64,000 nt of DNA from Streptomyces sp. R302. Its GTDB lineage: Bacteria; Actinomycetota; Actinomycetes; Streptomycetales; Streptomycetaceae. The position numbers were made by a program, and so were the translations under genes. The DNA lies in NCBI RefSeq assembly GCF_012927245.1, contig NZ_JABBGE010000001.1, positions 372,001 to 436,000 on the forward strand, written 5' to 3'. This document shows, piece by piece, positions 47,478 to 56,403 of the stretch (position 1 is the stretch's first letter; every line of letters starts with the position of its first letter). A model generated the notes under the pieces. It was not told where the DNA came from. It did no database searches and saw nothing but the letters and a program-made list of their open reading frames with translations.

Positions 47478-49010
47478 GTGAGTGACCCGAGCGACCCGCG
47501 AGACTTTGCCGACGAGCCCGCCGACGACATCGACGAGGACTTCGACGACCTCGTCGGCGAAGCCACCGACCGAGACCCCGACCTGGCGGTGATCGAGGCC
47601 GGCAGCCGCACCCTGCGTGCCGTCGCCGGTCCGCCGCAGGGCGACCCCGTGCCGACCCGCCCCGAGGACCCGGAGCTGGACAAGGCGCTGCGCGAGGTCG
47701 AGACCGAGCTCTCGACCCGCTGGGGCGAGACCAAGCTGGACCCCTCGGTGCAGCGGATCGCGGCGCTGATGGACGTGCTGGGCGAGCCGCAGCGCGCGTA
47801 CCCCTCGATCCACATCACGGGCACCAACGGCAAGACGTCGACCGCCCGCATGATCGAGTCCCTGCTCGGCGCCTTCGAGCTGCGTACCGGCCGCTACACC
47901 TCGCCGCACGTGCAGACGATCACCGAGCGGATCAGCCTGGACGGCGCCCCGATCTCCGCCGAGCGGTTCATCGAGACGTACCAGGACGTCAAGCCGTACG
48001 TGGAGCTGGTCGACGCCCGGGAGGAGTACCGCCTCTCCTTCTTCGAGGTCCTCACCGGCATGGCGTACGCGGCCTTCGCCGACGCCCCGGTCGACGCGGC
48101 CGTCGTCGAGGTCGGCATGGGCGGCACCTGGGACGCGACCAACGTGATCGACGGCTCCGTCGCCGTCGTCACCCCCATCGACCTCGACCACACCGACCGG
48201 CTGGGCGCGACCACCGGCGAGATCGCCGTCGAGAAGTCCGGGATCATCAAGCAGGGCGCGACGGTCGTCCTGGCCCAGCAGCCGGTGGACGCCGCCCAGG
48301 TGCTCCTGAAGAAGGCCGTCGAGGTCGACGCGACCGTGGCCCGCGAGGGCATGGAGTTCGGCGTGGTCTCCCGCGAGGTGGCCGTCGGCGGCCAGCTGCT
48401 GACCCTGCGCGGCCTCGGCGGCGAGTACGACGGCATCTTCCTGCCCCTGCACGGCGCCCACCAGGCGCACAACGCGGCCGTGGCGCTCGCCGCCGTCGAG
48501 GCCTTCTTCGGCATCGGCGCCGAGCACGCCCGCACCCTCGACGTCGAGACCGTCCGGCGCGCCTTCGCCCAGACGGTCTCGCCGGGCCGTCTCGAAGTCG
48601 TGCGCTCCTCCCCGACGGTCATCCTCGACGCCGCGCACAACCCGCACGGCGCCCGCGCCACCGCCGAGGCGGTCTCCGAGGCCTTCGGCTTCTCCCGGCT
48701 CATCGGCGTCGTCTCCACCAGCGGCGAGAAGGACGCCCGCGGGCTCCTGGAGGCCTTCGAGCCGATCTTCGCCGAGGTCGTCGTCACCCAGAACTCCACC
48801 TCCCGCGCCACCGATGCCGACGCGCTCGCCGCGGTCGCCGTCGAGGTCTTCGGCGAGGACCGGGTCGTCGTGGAGCCGCGGCTGCCCGACGCCCTGGAGA
48901 CGGCGATCACGCTCGCCGAGGAGGAGGCCGAGTACGGCGGCGCCGGTGTGCTCGTGACCGGTTCGATCTTCACGGTCGGCGACGCCCGGCTGCTGCTCAA
49001 GAGGGGCTGA
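47478..49010 (+). CDS. folC: bifunctional folylpolyglutamate / dihydrofolate synthase
   Basis: 510 residues. Adds glutamates to folates and makes dihydrofolate. The first 80 residues are an acidic extension typical of Streptomyces; the P-loop HITGTNGKTST (about 113), the Mur-ligase-like segments (PHVQTITERISL; EVGMGGTWDATN; ILDAAHNPHGA) are complete. GTG 47478 follows TAGACT (47465-47470) by seven nt and has no ribosome site: probably leaderless. Overlaps the next operon gene by a 6-bp gap. Confidence 0.96.
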   Translation: MSDPSDPRDFADEPADDIDEDFDDLVGEATDRDPDLAVIEAGSRTLRAVAGPPQGDPVPTRPEDPELDKALREVETELSTRWGETKLDPSVQRIAALMDVLGEPQRAYPSIHITGTNGKTSTARMIESLLGAFELRTGRYTSPHVQTITERISLDGAPISAERFIETYQDVKPYVELVDAREEYRLSFFEVLTGMAYAAFADAPVDAAVVEVGMGGTWDATNVIDGSVAVVTPIDLDHTDRLGATTGEIAVEKSGIIKQGATVVLAQQPVDAAQVLLKKAVEVDATVAREGMEFGVVSREVAVGGQLLTLRGLGGEYDGIFLPLHGAHQAHNAAVALAAVEAFFGIGAEHARTLDVETVRRAFAQTVSPGRLEVVRSSPTVILDAAHNPHGARATAEAVSEAFGFSRLIGVVSTSGEKDARGLLEAFEPIFAEVVVTQNSTSRATDADALAAVAVEVFGEDRVVVEPRLPDALETAITLAEEEAEYGGAGVLVTGSIFTVGDARLLLKRG

Positions 49011-49016
49011 CCCGGA

Positions 49017-49385
49017 ATGCGCACGCTCTGCTCCTCCACCCTCATCGGCGAGTTCTTCGTCATCGGCTTCGCCGGTCTCGTCGCCATGAAGGACGACTCG
49101 CTCGCCGGCTCCACCGTCTGGTGGGTGTGCGGCGTCGCGATGGCCCTCTCCGTGCTGCTCTGCGGGATGATCACCCGCCCCGGTGGCGTCCAGCTCGGCT
49201 GGGCGCTCCAGATCGGGCTGATCGCCAGCGGCTTCTTCGTCCCCGTCATGTACTTCCTCGGGGCCGTCTTCGCCGTGCTGTGGTGGTGTTCGGTGCACTA
49301 CGGGCGCAAGGTGGACGAGATCAAGGCCCGCTGGGCCGCCTCGAACGCCACGGCCCAGGGCTCCGCAGGGCCTGACGCTGCGTGA
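49017..49385 (+). CDS. DUF4233 membrane protein
   Basis: 122 residues, four membrane helices (about 7-25, 33-52, 58-76, 79-97) and a charged C-terminal tail. The family is found next to folC in actinobacteria; function unknown. ATG 49017, six nt after the folC stop; likely co-transcribed with folC. Confidence 0.9.
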   Translation: MRTLCSSTLIGEFFVIGFAGLVAMKDDSLAGSTVWWVCGVAMALSVLLCGMITRPGGVQLGWALQIGLIASGFFVPVMYFLGAVFAVLWWCSVHYGRKVDEIKARWAASNATAQGSAGPDAA

Positions 49386-49450
49386 CGGAGGGCGGTGCGG
49401 GCCCTGTAGATTCGTCAGGCCCGCACATCCCTCCCGAAGGAGTTCCCCCC

Positions 49451-49864
49451 GTGAGCCAGCGCACGCTCGTCCTGCTCAAGCCCGACGCGGTCCGCCGCGG
49501 CCTCGTCGGCGAGATCATCGGCCGCATCGAGCGCAAGGCCGGCTGGACCCTCGCGGCCCTGGAGCTGCGCGAGCTGGACCAGGAGACGCTGGAGCAGCAC
49601 TACGGCGAGCACAAGGGCAAGCCCTTCTACGAGCCGCTGATGGGCTTCATGTCCTCCGGTCCGGTCGTCGCGCTCGTCGTCGAGGGCGAGCGGGTCATCG
49701 AGGGCGTCCGCCAGCTGGCCGGCCCGACCGACCCGATCGCCGCCGCCCCGGGCTCCATCCGCGGCGACTTCGGCACCATCGTCCGCGAGAACCTCATCCA
49801 CGCCTCGGACTCCGAGGAGTCCGCCGCGCGCGAGCTGAAGATCTTCTTCCCCGGTCTCGCCTGA
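49451..49864 (+). CDS. ndk: nucleoside diphosphate kinase
   Basis: 137 residues. Transfers the gamma phosphate between nucleoside triphosphates and diphosphates. Family start RTLVLLKPDAVRRG and active-site His117 in ENLIHASDSEESA. GTG 49451 behind GAAGGAG; a TAGATT box about 35 nt upstream could be its own promoter. Confidence 0.97.
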   Translation: MSQRTLVLLKPDAVRRGLVGEIIGRIERKAGWTLAALELRELDQETLEQHYGEHKGKPFYEPLMGFMSSGPVVALVVEGERVIEGVRQLAGPTDPIAAAPGSIRGDFGTIVRENLIHASDSEESAARELKIFFPGLA

Positions 49865-49905
49865 CCCTCCGCTGACCCGCCGTCAGCCGAACGGCAGCCA
49901 GTTGT

Positions 49906-49933
49906 GGGGCGACCGATGGAATTCGGTCGCCCC
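49906..49933. terminator. terminator hairpin of ndk
   Basis: GGGGCGACCGA / TCGGTCGCCCC, perfect 11-bp stem with a 6-nt loop, 42 nt past the stop codon. Confidence 0.9.
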
Positions 49934-49956
49934 CAGGCATATGAACGCCAATCCCG

Positions 49957-49982
49957 GGAACGGATCGCCGCGTCCTACCGTC
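49957..49982 (+). promoter_or_regulatory. candidate sigma-E promoter of the mre operon
   Basis: GGAAC, 18 bp, GTC: this fits the Streptomyces sigma-E consensus as I remember it. It lies about 104 nt upstream of the mreB start. Sigma-E is the cell-envelope stress sigma factor, and mreB is a known member of its regulon in S. coelicolor. Confidence 0.55.
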
Positions 49983-50085
49983 ACCTAGTACAGAGGTGGG
50001 CCAGCGCGCGCCATCCGCGTGAGCGGCACTACGATGAAAACTCTTCGCCGCACCACCCTCAGCCATGGGAAACAAGGGGAACTTC

Positions 50086-51105
50086 ATGTCGTTCATCGGC
50101 CGTGACATGGCTGTCGACCTCGGGACCGCCAACACGCTGGTGTACGTCAGGGGTCGAGGCATCGTCCTCAACGAGCCGTCCGTCGTCGCGATCAACACCA
50201 ACACCGGCGGAATCCTCGCGGTGGGTGCCGAGGCGAAGAAGATGATCGGCAGGACCCCCGGCAACATCGTCGCCGTGCGCCCGCTGAAGGACGGCGTCAT
50301 CGCCGACTTCGAGATCACCGAGCGGATGCTCCGCTACTTCATCCTCAAGATCCACAAGCGGCGCTACCTGGCCCGCCCCCGGGTCGTGGTCTGCGTGCCC
50401 TCCGGCATCACCGGCGTCGAGCGCCGCGCCGTCATCGAGGCGTCCACCCAGGCCGGCGCCCGCCAGGTGCACATCATCGAGGAGCCCATGGCCGCCGCCA
50501 TCGGCTCCGGCCTCCCCGTCCACGAGGCCACCGGCAACATGGTCGTCGACATCGGCGGCGGCACCACCGAGGTCGCGGTGATCTCCCTCGGAGGAATCGT
50601 CACGGCACAGTCCATCCGGGTCGCCGGCGACGAGCTGGACAACGCGATCATCCAGCACATCAAGAAGGAGTACTCCCTCCTCCTCGGTGAGCGCACCGCC
50701 GAACAGATCAAGATCACCATCGGTTCGGCCTACGACCTGGAGCAGGACGAGCACACCGAGATCCGCGGCCGCGACCTCGTCTCCGGTCTCCCCAAGACCG
50801 TCGTCATCTCGGCCGCCGAGGTCCGCAAGGCGATCGAGGAGCCGGTCAACGCGATCGTCGACGCCGTCAAGACCACCCTCGACAAGTGCCCGCCGGAGCT
50901 CTCCGGTGACGTGATGGACCGCGGCATCGTTCTCACCGGTGGCGGCGCTTTGCTGCGCGGCCTCGACGAGCGGCTGCGCCGTGAGACCGGCATGCCGATC
51001 CACATCGCCGAGGACCCGCTGGACTCGGTGGCCCTCGGGTCCGGCAAGTGCGTCGAGGAGTTCGAGGCGCTCCAGCAGGTCCTGGACGCCCAGCCGCGCC
51101 GCTGA
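50086..51105 (+). CDS. mreB: rod-shape-determining protein MreB
   Basis: 339 residues, bacterial actin. In Streptomyces it protects the spore wall rather than vegetative growth. Actin-fold motifs: [13 protein letters not shown] (phosphate 1), [14 protein letters not shown] (phosphate 2) and [13 protein letters not shown] (adenosine). I chose ATG 50086 ([13 protein letters not shown]) with AAGGGGAAC upstream; ATG 50065 would add seven residues and has no ribosome site. First gene of mreB-mreC-mreD-pbp2-rodA. Confidence 0.96.
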   Translation: MSFIGRDMAVDLGTANTLVYVRGRGIVLNEPSVVAINTNTGGILAVGAEAKKMIGRTPGNIVAVRPLKDGVIADFEITERMLRYFILKIHKRRYLARPRVVVCVPSGITGVERRAVIEASTQAGARQVHIIEEPMAAAIGSGLPVHEATGNMVVDIGGGTTEVAVISLGGIVTAQSIRVAGDELDNAIIQHIKKEYSLLLGERTAEQIKITIGSAYDLEQDEHTEIRGRDLVSGLPKTVVISAAEVRKAIEEPVNAIVDAVKTTLDKCPPELSGDVMDRGIVLTGGGALLRGLDERLRRETGMPIHIAEDPLDSVALGSGKCVEEFEALQQVLDAQPRR

Positions 51106-51201
51106 ACCACCGGCCGGGCGTGAGCCCGTACGGTACGAAGCGGTACGCAACGGTACGAACATCTGCACAACGAACCACGAGGAAGGGCACGGCCGCCGCA
51201 C

Positions 51202-52290
51202 GTGAGGGACACACGAGAGAGCCGGCTGCTCCTGGTGCTGCTGGTCGCCATCGCGTTCGCGCTGATCACGGTGGACATCCGCGGCGGCCAGGAGTCGCCG
51301 GTCGACGGCGCCCGGCAGGCCGCCGCCGCCGTCTTCGGCCCGGTCGAGAACGGAGTGGCGGCGGCGGTCGACCCGATCGGCAACGCCATAGGCGCCGTCC
51401 GCGACTCCGGCGAACGCAACACCCGGATCGCCGCCCTGGAGAAGGAGAACGCCGAGCTCAAGGCCGAGCTCGGCAGCGACGACCGCAACCGCAACCGGCT
51501 GCGCGAGCTCGACTCCCTGCTCAAGACCGCCGGCGCCGGACAGTACGGCATCAAGGGCGCCCAGGTCATCGCCATAGGGTCGGCCCAGGGCTTCTCCTGG
51601 ACCGTCACCATCGACGTGGGCGCCCGCGACGGCATCCAGCGCGACATGACCGTCCTCAACGGCGCCGGACTCGTCGGCCGGGTCACCACCGTCGGCCCGA
51701 CGACCTCCACGGTCCTCCTGGCCAACGACCCCGACTTCACGGTCGGCACCCGCATGGAGAAGTCCGACGAACTCGGCTTCGCCACCGGCCGGGGCGACCG
51801 CCCGCTGCTCGTCCAGCTCCTCAACGGCAAGGCCAAGGTGAAGCCGGGCGACCGCCTCGTCACCTTCGGCTCGGCCGGCGCCCGGCCCTTCGTGCCCGGG
51901 GTGCCCGTCGGCGAGATCGTCCGCGTCGACCCGATGGGCGGCGGACTGACCCGCAACGTCTACGTCCGCCCGTACGTCGGCTTCAGCAAGCTCGACATCG
52001 TCGGCGTCGTCGTCCAGGCCCCCCGCTCCGACCCGCGCGACACGGTGCTGCCGCAGAAGCCGAAGCCCGCGCCGACCGTCACCGTCACGGTCACCGCGAA
52101 GCCGCCGGCCGAGGGCGAGCAGGCCCAGGGGGAGAAGGCCGAACAGCCGCTCCAGAACGAGGCGCAGGACCAGGCGCAGGACCAGAACCAGGCCCAGCAG
52201 CCCGCGCAGGACCAGAACCAGGCGCAGAACCAGGCGCAGGACCCCGTACAGGATCAGAACCCGGACGACCAGGGGGACGCGACACCGTGA
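51202..52290 (+). CDS. mreC: rod-shape-determining protein MreC
   Basis: 362 residues. One N-terminal membrane helix (LLLVLLVAIAFALITVD), a coiled coil (IAALEKENAELKAEL) and the periplasm-facing beta domain (IGSAQGFSWTVTIDVGARDG; GVPVGEIVRVD). The last 75 residues are a Gln/Asn/Asp-rich tail of QDQNQAQ-like units, long for MreC, and preceded by TVTVTVT. GTG 51202. Its stop overlaps the start of mreD. Confidence 0.95.
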   Translation: MRDTRESRLLLVLLVAIAFALITVDIRGGQESPVDGARQAAAAVFGPVENGVAAAVDPIGNAIGAVRDSGERNTRIAALEKENAELKAELGSDDRNRNRLRELDSLLKTAGAGQYGIKGAQVIAIGSAQGFSWTVTIDVGARDGIQRDMTVLNGAGLVGRVTTVGPTTSTVLLANDPDFTVGTRMEKSDELGFATGRGDRPLLVQLLNGKAKVKPGDRLVTFGSAGARPFVPGVPVGEIVRVDPMGGGLTRNVYVRPYVGFSKLDIVGVVVQAPRSDPRDTVLPQKPKPAPTVTVTVTAKPPAEGEQAQGEKAEQPLQNEAQDQAQDQNQAQQPAQDQNQAQNQAQDPVQDQNPDDQGDATP

Positions 52291-52955
52291 AGTTCAACCG
52301 CATCCTCCTCTCCGCGACCCTGATCGTGGTCGCCCTCGTCGTCCAGGTCTCCGTCCTCGCCCGGCTCCAGCTCCCCGGCGCCGTCCCCGACCTCGTCCTC
52401 CTCACCGTCGTCGCCCTCGCCCTCGTGCACGGGCCCGTCACCGGCTCGCTCGTCGGCTTCTCCGCCGGCCTCCTCGCCGACCTGGCCCCGCCCGCCGACC
52501 ACGCCGCCGGCCGCTACGCCCTCGTACTCTGCGTCGTCGGCTACCTGGTGGGCCTCGTCCGGCCCGAGAACGGCCGGTTCACCTCCGCCGTCGGCCCGAT
52601 GGCCGCCGTCGTCGGCGCGGCCGTCGGCTCCACCCTGCTCTACGCGGGCGTCGGCGCGCTCGTCGGCGACAACGCCGCCCGCCACGTCGGTCTCACCTCC
52701 CTGCTCTTCACCGCCGTCCTCTACGACCTGCTGCTCGCCCCCTTCACGGTGCCGCTCGTCATGGCCCTGGCCCGGCGCGCCGAGAACGACCCGGTCGCCG
52801 ACGCCACGGGGACGGGCGCGGGCGACGTCGCCTCCGGCTGGCTCTCCTCCGGCACGGGCCTGAGGATCGGCACCCAGCGCGGCGGCCTGCGCGTCAAGGC
52901 CGCCCGTACCCGCGCCGGCCGGGCCGGACGCATCAAGGGAGTCAAGCGACTGTGA
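52287..52955 (+). CDS. mreD: rod-shape-determining protein MreD
   Basis: 222 residues, five or six membrane helices in the first 170 residues (for example LLSATLIVVALVVQVSVLA), then a basic cytoplasmic tail rich in Arg and Gly, longer than usual. GTG 52287 overlaps the mreC stop (GTGA), so translation is coupled. Confidence 0.93.
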   Translation: MKFNRILLSATLIVVALVVQVSVLARLQLPGAVPDLVLLTVVALALVHGPVTGSLVGFSAGLLADLAPPADHAAGRYALVLCVVGYLVGLVRPENGRFTSAVGPMAAVVGAAVGSTLLYAGVGALVGDNAARHVGLTSLLFTAVLYDLLLAPFTVPLVMALARRAENDPVADATGTGAGDVASGWLSSGTGLRIGTQRGGLRVKAARTRAGRAGRIKGVKRL

Positions 52956-52974
52956 CCGAGGGGGCAACGGCAGC

Positions 52975-55167
52975 ATGAGCAACATCCCCGAGACCGGCAG
53001 GACCCCCCGGGTCCAGACCCGGCTCGTCGTCATCCAGGTCCTCGTCTTCTCGCTGCTGCTCACTCTGGGCGGCCGGCTCTGGTACCTCCAGATCCGCAAC
53101 GGCAAGGAGTACGCCGACGAGGCCAAGAGCAACAACATCCAGCAGGTCGTCACCCCGGCCGTCCGCGGCTCCATCCTCGACGCCCGCGGCGTCCCGCTCG
53201 CCGACAACGAGACCCGGCTCGTGGTCTCCGCCTCGCGCACCGAGCTCATGAAGATGAAGGACGACGGCAAGGCCGTGCTCACCCGGCTCGCCGGGGTCCT
53301 GAACATGAAGCCCGAGGACGTCGCCAACAAGATCCGGCTCTGCGACTCCAAGACGCCCAAGCCCTGCTGGAACGGCTCGCCCTACCAGCCGATCCCGGTC
53401 ACCGACGAGGCCACCGTCCAGCAGGCGCTCACCATCCGGGAGAGCACCGAGGACTTCCCCGGCATCACCGCCGAGCTCACCGCCGTCCGCCGCTACCCGG
53501 CCCCCGGCAAGGCCCGTACCGCCCAGGTGCTCGGCTACCTCTCGCCCGTCACCGACGACGAGATCACCAAGGCCAAGGACACCGACTCCCCGTTCCTCCG
53601 CTCCGACCAGGTCGGCCGCTCCGGCATCGAACGCACCTACGACAAGGAGCTGCGCGGCAAGGCCGGCGTGACCCGGTACGAGGTCGACAACCTCGGGCGC
53701 GTCATGGGGCAGACCAAGTCCGACCCGGGCGTGGCCGGTTCCACCCTCGTCACCAGCATCGACGCCCGCGTGCAGGCCGTCGCCGAGTACGAGCTCGCGC
53801 AGGCGATGAAGACCGTCCGCGGCGAGACCGACAAGATCACCGGCCGCAAGTACGAGGCCGACTCCGGCGCCGTCGTCGTCATGGAGACCAAGACCGGCCG
53901 GGTCGTCGCCATGGCCTCCCAGCCCGACTACGACCCCAACGTCTGGATCGGCGGCATCTCCGCCAAGGACTACGCCGCCCTCACCAGCAAGAAGTCCAAC
54001 TACCCGCTGCTCAACCGCGGCATCCAGGGCCAGGCCCCGGCCGGCTCCATCTTCAAGGTGATCTCCGCGAGCGCCGCCGTCCGGGCCGGCTACGACTTCA
54101 ACGACAAGTACAACTGCAGCGCCTCCTACAGCCTCGGCAGCCGCAGCTTCGCCAACTTCGAGTCCCAGGGGCACGGCCCCATCACCCTCGGCGAAGCCCT
54201 CAAGTACTCCTGCAACACCGTCTTCTACGCCCTCGGCCACAAGGAGTGGCAGAAGGACGGCGGCATCACGGCGAACAAGGACTCCAAGGACTGGTTCTAC
54301 GTGACCGCCCGCGACTTCGGCCTCGGCTCGGAGACCGGCGTCGACCTGCCCAACGAGGTCAAGGGCCGCATCCCCGACCGCCAGTGGAAGCAGGCGTTCT
54401 GGGAGGCCAACAAGGACGGCTGGTGCAAGCAGGGCAAGAAGGGCGGCAGTTACGTCGAGCAGATCGCCTACGAGAACTGCCTCGAAGGCAACCAGCTGAA
54501 GGCGTACGACAGCATCAACTTCGCCATCGGGCAGGGCGACGTCCTCGTCACCCCCATCCAGATGGCCACCATCTACGCGGCCATCAGCAACGGCGGCACC
54601 CTCTACGACCCCTCCGTCGGCAAGGCGGTCATCAGCCCCGACGGCAAGCAGGTCCGCGAGATCGAGCCCAAGGCCCACGGCAAGCTGCCGGTCGACGCGA
54701 AGACCATCCGCGACCTCGACAAGGGCCTGCGCTCGGTCGTCGAGCCCGGCGGCACCGCCGCCTGGCGCTTCGGCGGCTGGCCCCAGGACAAGATCCCGAT
54801 GCGCGCCAAGACCGGCACCGCCCAGGTCTACGGCAAGCAGACCACCTCCTGGCTCGCGACCTACACCGACGACTTCACCATCGTCATGACCATCTCCCAG
54901 GGCGGCACCGGCTCCGGCGCCTCCGGCCCCGCCGTCCGCAACATCTACGACGCCCTCTACGGCCTCGACGACGCGGGCAACCAGAACCTCAAGCGCGCCC
55001 TGCTGCCCGGGCCGCAGAAGACGCTGCCGAAGGTCAACGCCGACGGCACCATCGACGCTCCGACGATCAAGGCGTACGACCCCAAGTCCCAGCTGGTCGA
55101 CCCGGCCGAGCGGAACGGCGCCGCGCCGCCGCCGCTCGCGGGCACGCCCGCCAACAGGAGGGACTGA
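52975..55167 (+). CDS. mrdA: penicillin-binding protein 2, class B transpeptidase
   Basis: 730 residues. Cross-links peptidoglycan in the Rod/spore-wall complex with MreBCD and RodA. One membrane helix (LVVIQVLVFSLLLTLG), the pedestal domain, and the transpeptidase motifs: SIFK with Ser358, YSCN, and KTGT with Lys612. ATG 52975, 19 bp after mreD. Known as pbp2 in S. coelicolor. Confidence 0.96.
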   Translation: MSNIPETGRTPRVQTRLVVIQVLVFSLLLTLGGRLWYLQIRNGKEYADEAKSNNIQQVVTPAVRGSILDARGVPLADNETRLVVSASRTELMKMKDDGKAVLTRLAGVLNMKPEDVANKIRLCDSKTPKPCWNGSPYQPIPVTDEATVQQALTIRESTEDFPGITAELTAVRRYPAPGKARTAQVLGYLSPVTDDEITKAKDTDSPFLRSDQVGRSGIERTYDKELRGKAGVTRYEVDNLGRVMGQTKSDPGVAGSTLVTSIDARVQAVAEYELAQAMKTVRGETDKITGRKYEADSGAVVVMETKTGRVVAMASQPDYDPNVWIGGISAKDYAALTSKKSNYPLLNRGIQGQAPAGSIFKVISASAAVRAGYDFNDKYNCSASYSLGSRSFANFESQGHGPITLGEALKYSCNTVFYALGHKEWQKDGGITANKDSKDWFYVTARDFGLGSETGVDLPNEVKGRIPDRQWKQAFWEANKDGWCKQGKKGGSYVEQIAYENCLEGNQLKAYDSINFAIGQGDVLVTPIQMATIYAAISNGGTLYDPSVGKAVISPDGKQVREIEPKAHGKLPVDAKTIRDLDKGLRSVVEPGGTAAWRFGGWPQDKIPMRAKTGTAQVYGKQTTSWLATYTDDFTIVMTISQGGTGSGASGPAVRNIYDALYGLDDAGNQNLKRALLPGPQKTLPKVNADGTIDAPTIKAYDPKSQLVDPAERNGAAPPPLAGTPANRRD

Positions 55168-55171
55168 CCCG

Positions 55172-56371
55172 ATGAAGAAGCGGAGGAGATTCTTCGTCTC
55201 CCGCTACGCCCCCGAGCGCGGCGCCGTCGCCCGGCTGACCGCCCGCGACTCGGTGCTGCGCCGGCTCGACTGGTCGATCCTGCTCTCGGCCCTGGCGCTC
55301 TCCCTGATCGGCTCGCTGCTTGTCTGGTCGGCGACCCGGGGCCGCACCGAGCTGAACAACGGGGACCCGTACTACTTCCTCTTCCGGCACCTGCTCAACA
55401 CCGGCATCGGCGTGGCGCTGATGATCGGCACCGTCTGGCTCGGCCACCGCACCCTGCGCGGGGCCGTCCCGGTCCTCTACGGCCTGTCGATCGTGCTGAT
55501 CCTCGCCGTCCTCACCCCGCTCGGCGCCACCATCAACGGCGCGCACGCGTGGATCGTGGTCGGCGGCGGCTTCTCGCTGCAGCCCAGCGAGTTCGTGAAG
55601 ATCACCATCATCCTGGTGATGGCGATGCTGCTGGCCTCGAAGGTGGACGCCGGCGACCAGCTCCACCCGGACCACGGCACCGTCGCCAAGTCCCTGGTGC
55701 TCGCCGCCCTCCCCATGGGCATCATCATGCTCATGCCCGACCTGGGCTCGGTCATGGTGATGATCGTGATCGTGCTCGGCGTCCTGCTCGCCTCCGGCGC
55801 CTCCAACCGCTGGGTCCTCGGCCTCATCGGCTCCGGCATCGCCGGCGCGGTCCTCGTCACCACCCTCGGCATGCTCGACGAGTACCAGATCAACCGCTTC
55901 GCCGCCTTCGCCAACCCCGACCTCGACCCGTCCGGCGTCGGCTACAACACCAACCAGGCCCGCATCGCCATCGGCTCCGGCGGCCTCAGGGGCGCCGGCC
56001 TCTTCAACGGCCACCAGACCAGCGGACAGTTCGTCCCCGAACAGCAGACCGACTTCGTCTTCACCGTCGCCGGCGAGGAGCTGGGCTTCATCGGCTCCGG
56101 CTTCATCCTGCTGCTGCTCGGCGTCATCCTGTGGCGGGCCTGCCGGATCGCCCGCGAGACCACGGAGCTGTACGGCACCGTCGTCGCCGCCGGCATCATC
56201 GCCTGGTTCGCCTTCCAGGCCTTCGAGAACATCGGCATGAACCTCGGCATCATGCCCGTCGCCGGCCTCCCGCTGCCCTTCGTCTCCTACGGCGGCTCCT
56301 CCATGTTCGCCGTCTGGGTCGCCGTCGGACTCCTCCAGTCGATCCGGGTGCAACGGCCGATGACCGCCTGA
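55172..56371 (+). CDS. rodA: RodA/FtsW/SpoVE-type peptidoglycan glycosyltransferase
   Basis: 399 residues, about ten membrane helices. SEDS-family polymerase, partner of the class B PBP encoded just upstream. Family stretches: INGAHAWIVVGGGFSLQPSEFVK, GSVMVMIVI, TDFVFTVAGEELGFIG and VAGLPLPFVSYGGSS near the C-terminus. ATG 55172 begins 5 nt after the stop of the upstream gene. Named sfr in S. coelicolor, where it is used in sporulation. Confidence 0.95.
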   Translation: MKKRRRFFVSRYAPERGAVARLTARDSVLRRLDWSILLSALALSLIGSLLVWSATRGRTELNNGDPYYFLFRHLLNTGIGVALMIGTVWLGHRTLRGAVPVLYGLSIVLILAVLTPLGATINGAHAWIVVGGGFSLQPSEFVKITIILVMAMLLASKVDAGDQLHPDHGTVAKSLVLAALPMGIIMLMPDLGSVMVMIVIVLGVLLASGASNRWVLGLIGSGIAGAVLVTTLGMLDEYQINRFAAFANPDLDPSGVGYNTNQARIAIGSGGLRGAGLFNGHQTSGQFVPEQQTDFVFTVAGEELGFIGSGFILLLLGVILWRACRIARETTELYGTVVAAGIIAWFAFQAFENIGMNLGIMPVAGLPLPFVSYGGSSMFAVWVAVGLLQSIRVQRPMTA

Positions 56372-56403
56372 CGCCCGGCCGCCCCGGGGGCTAGATTCGA
56401 TCC

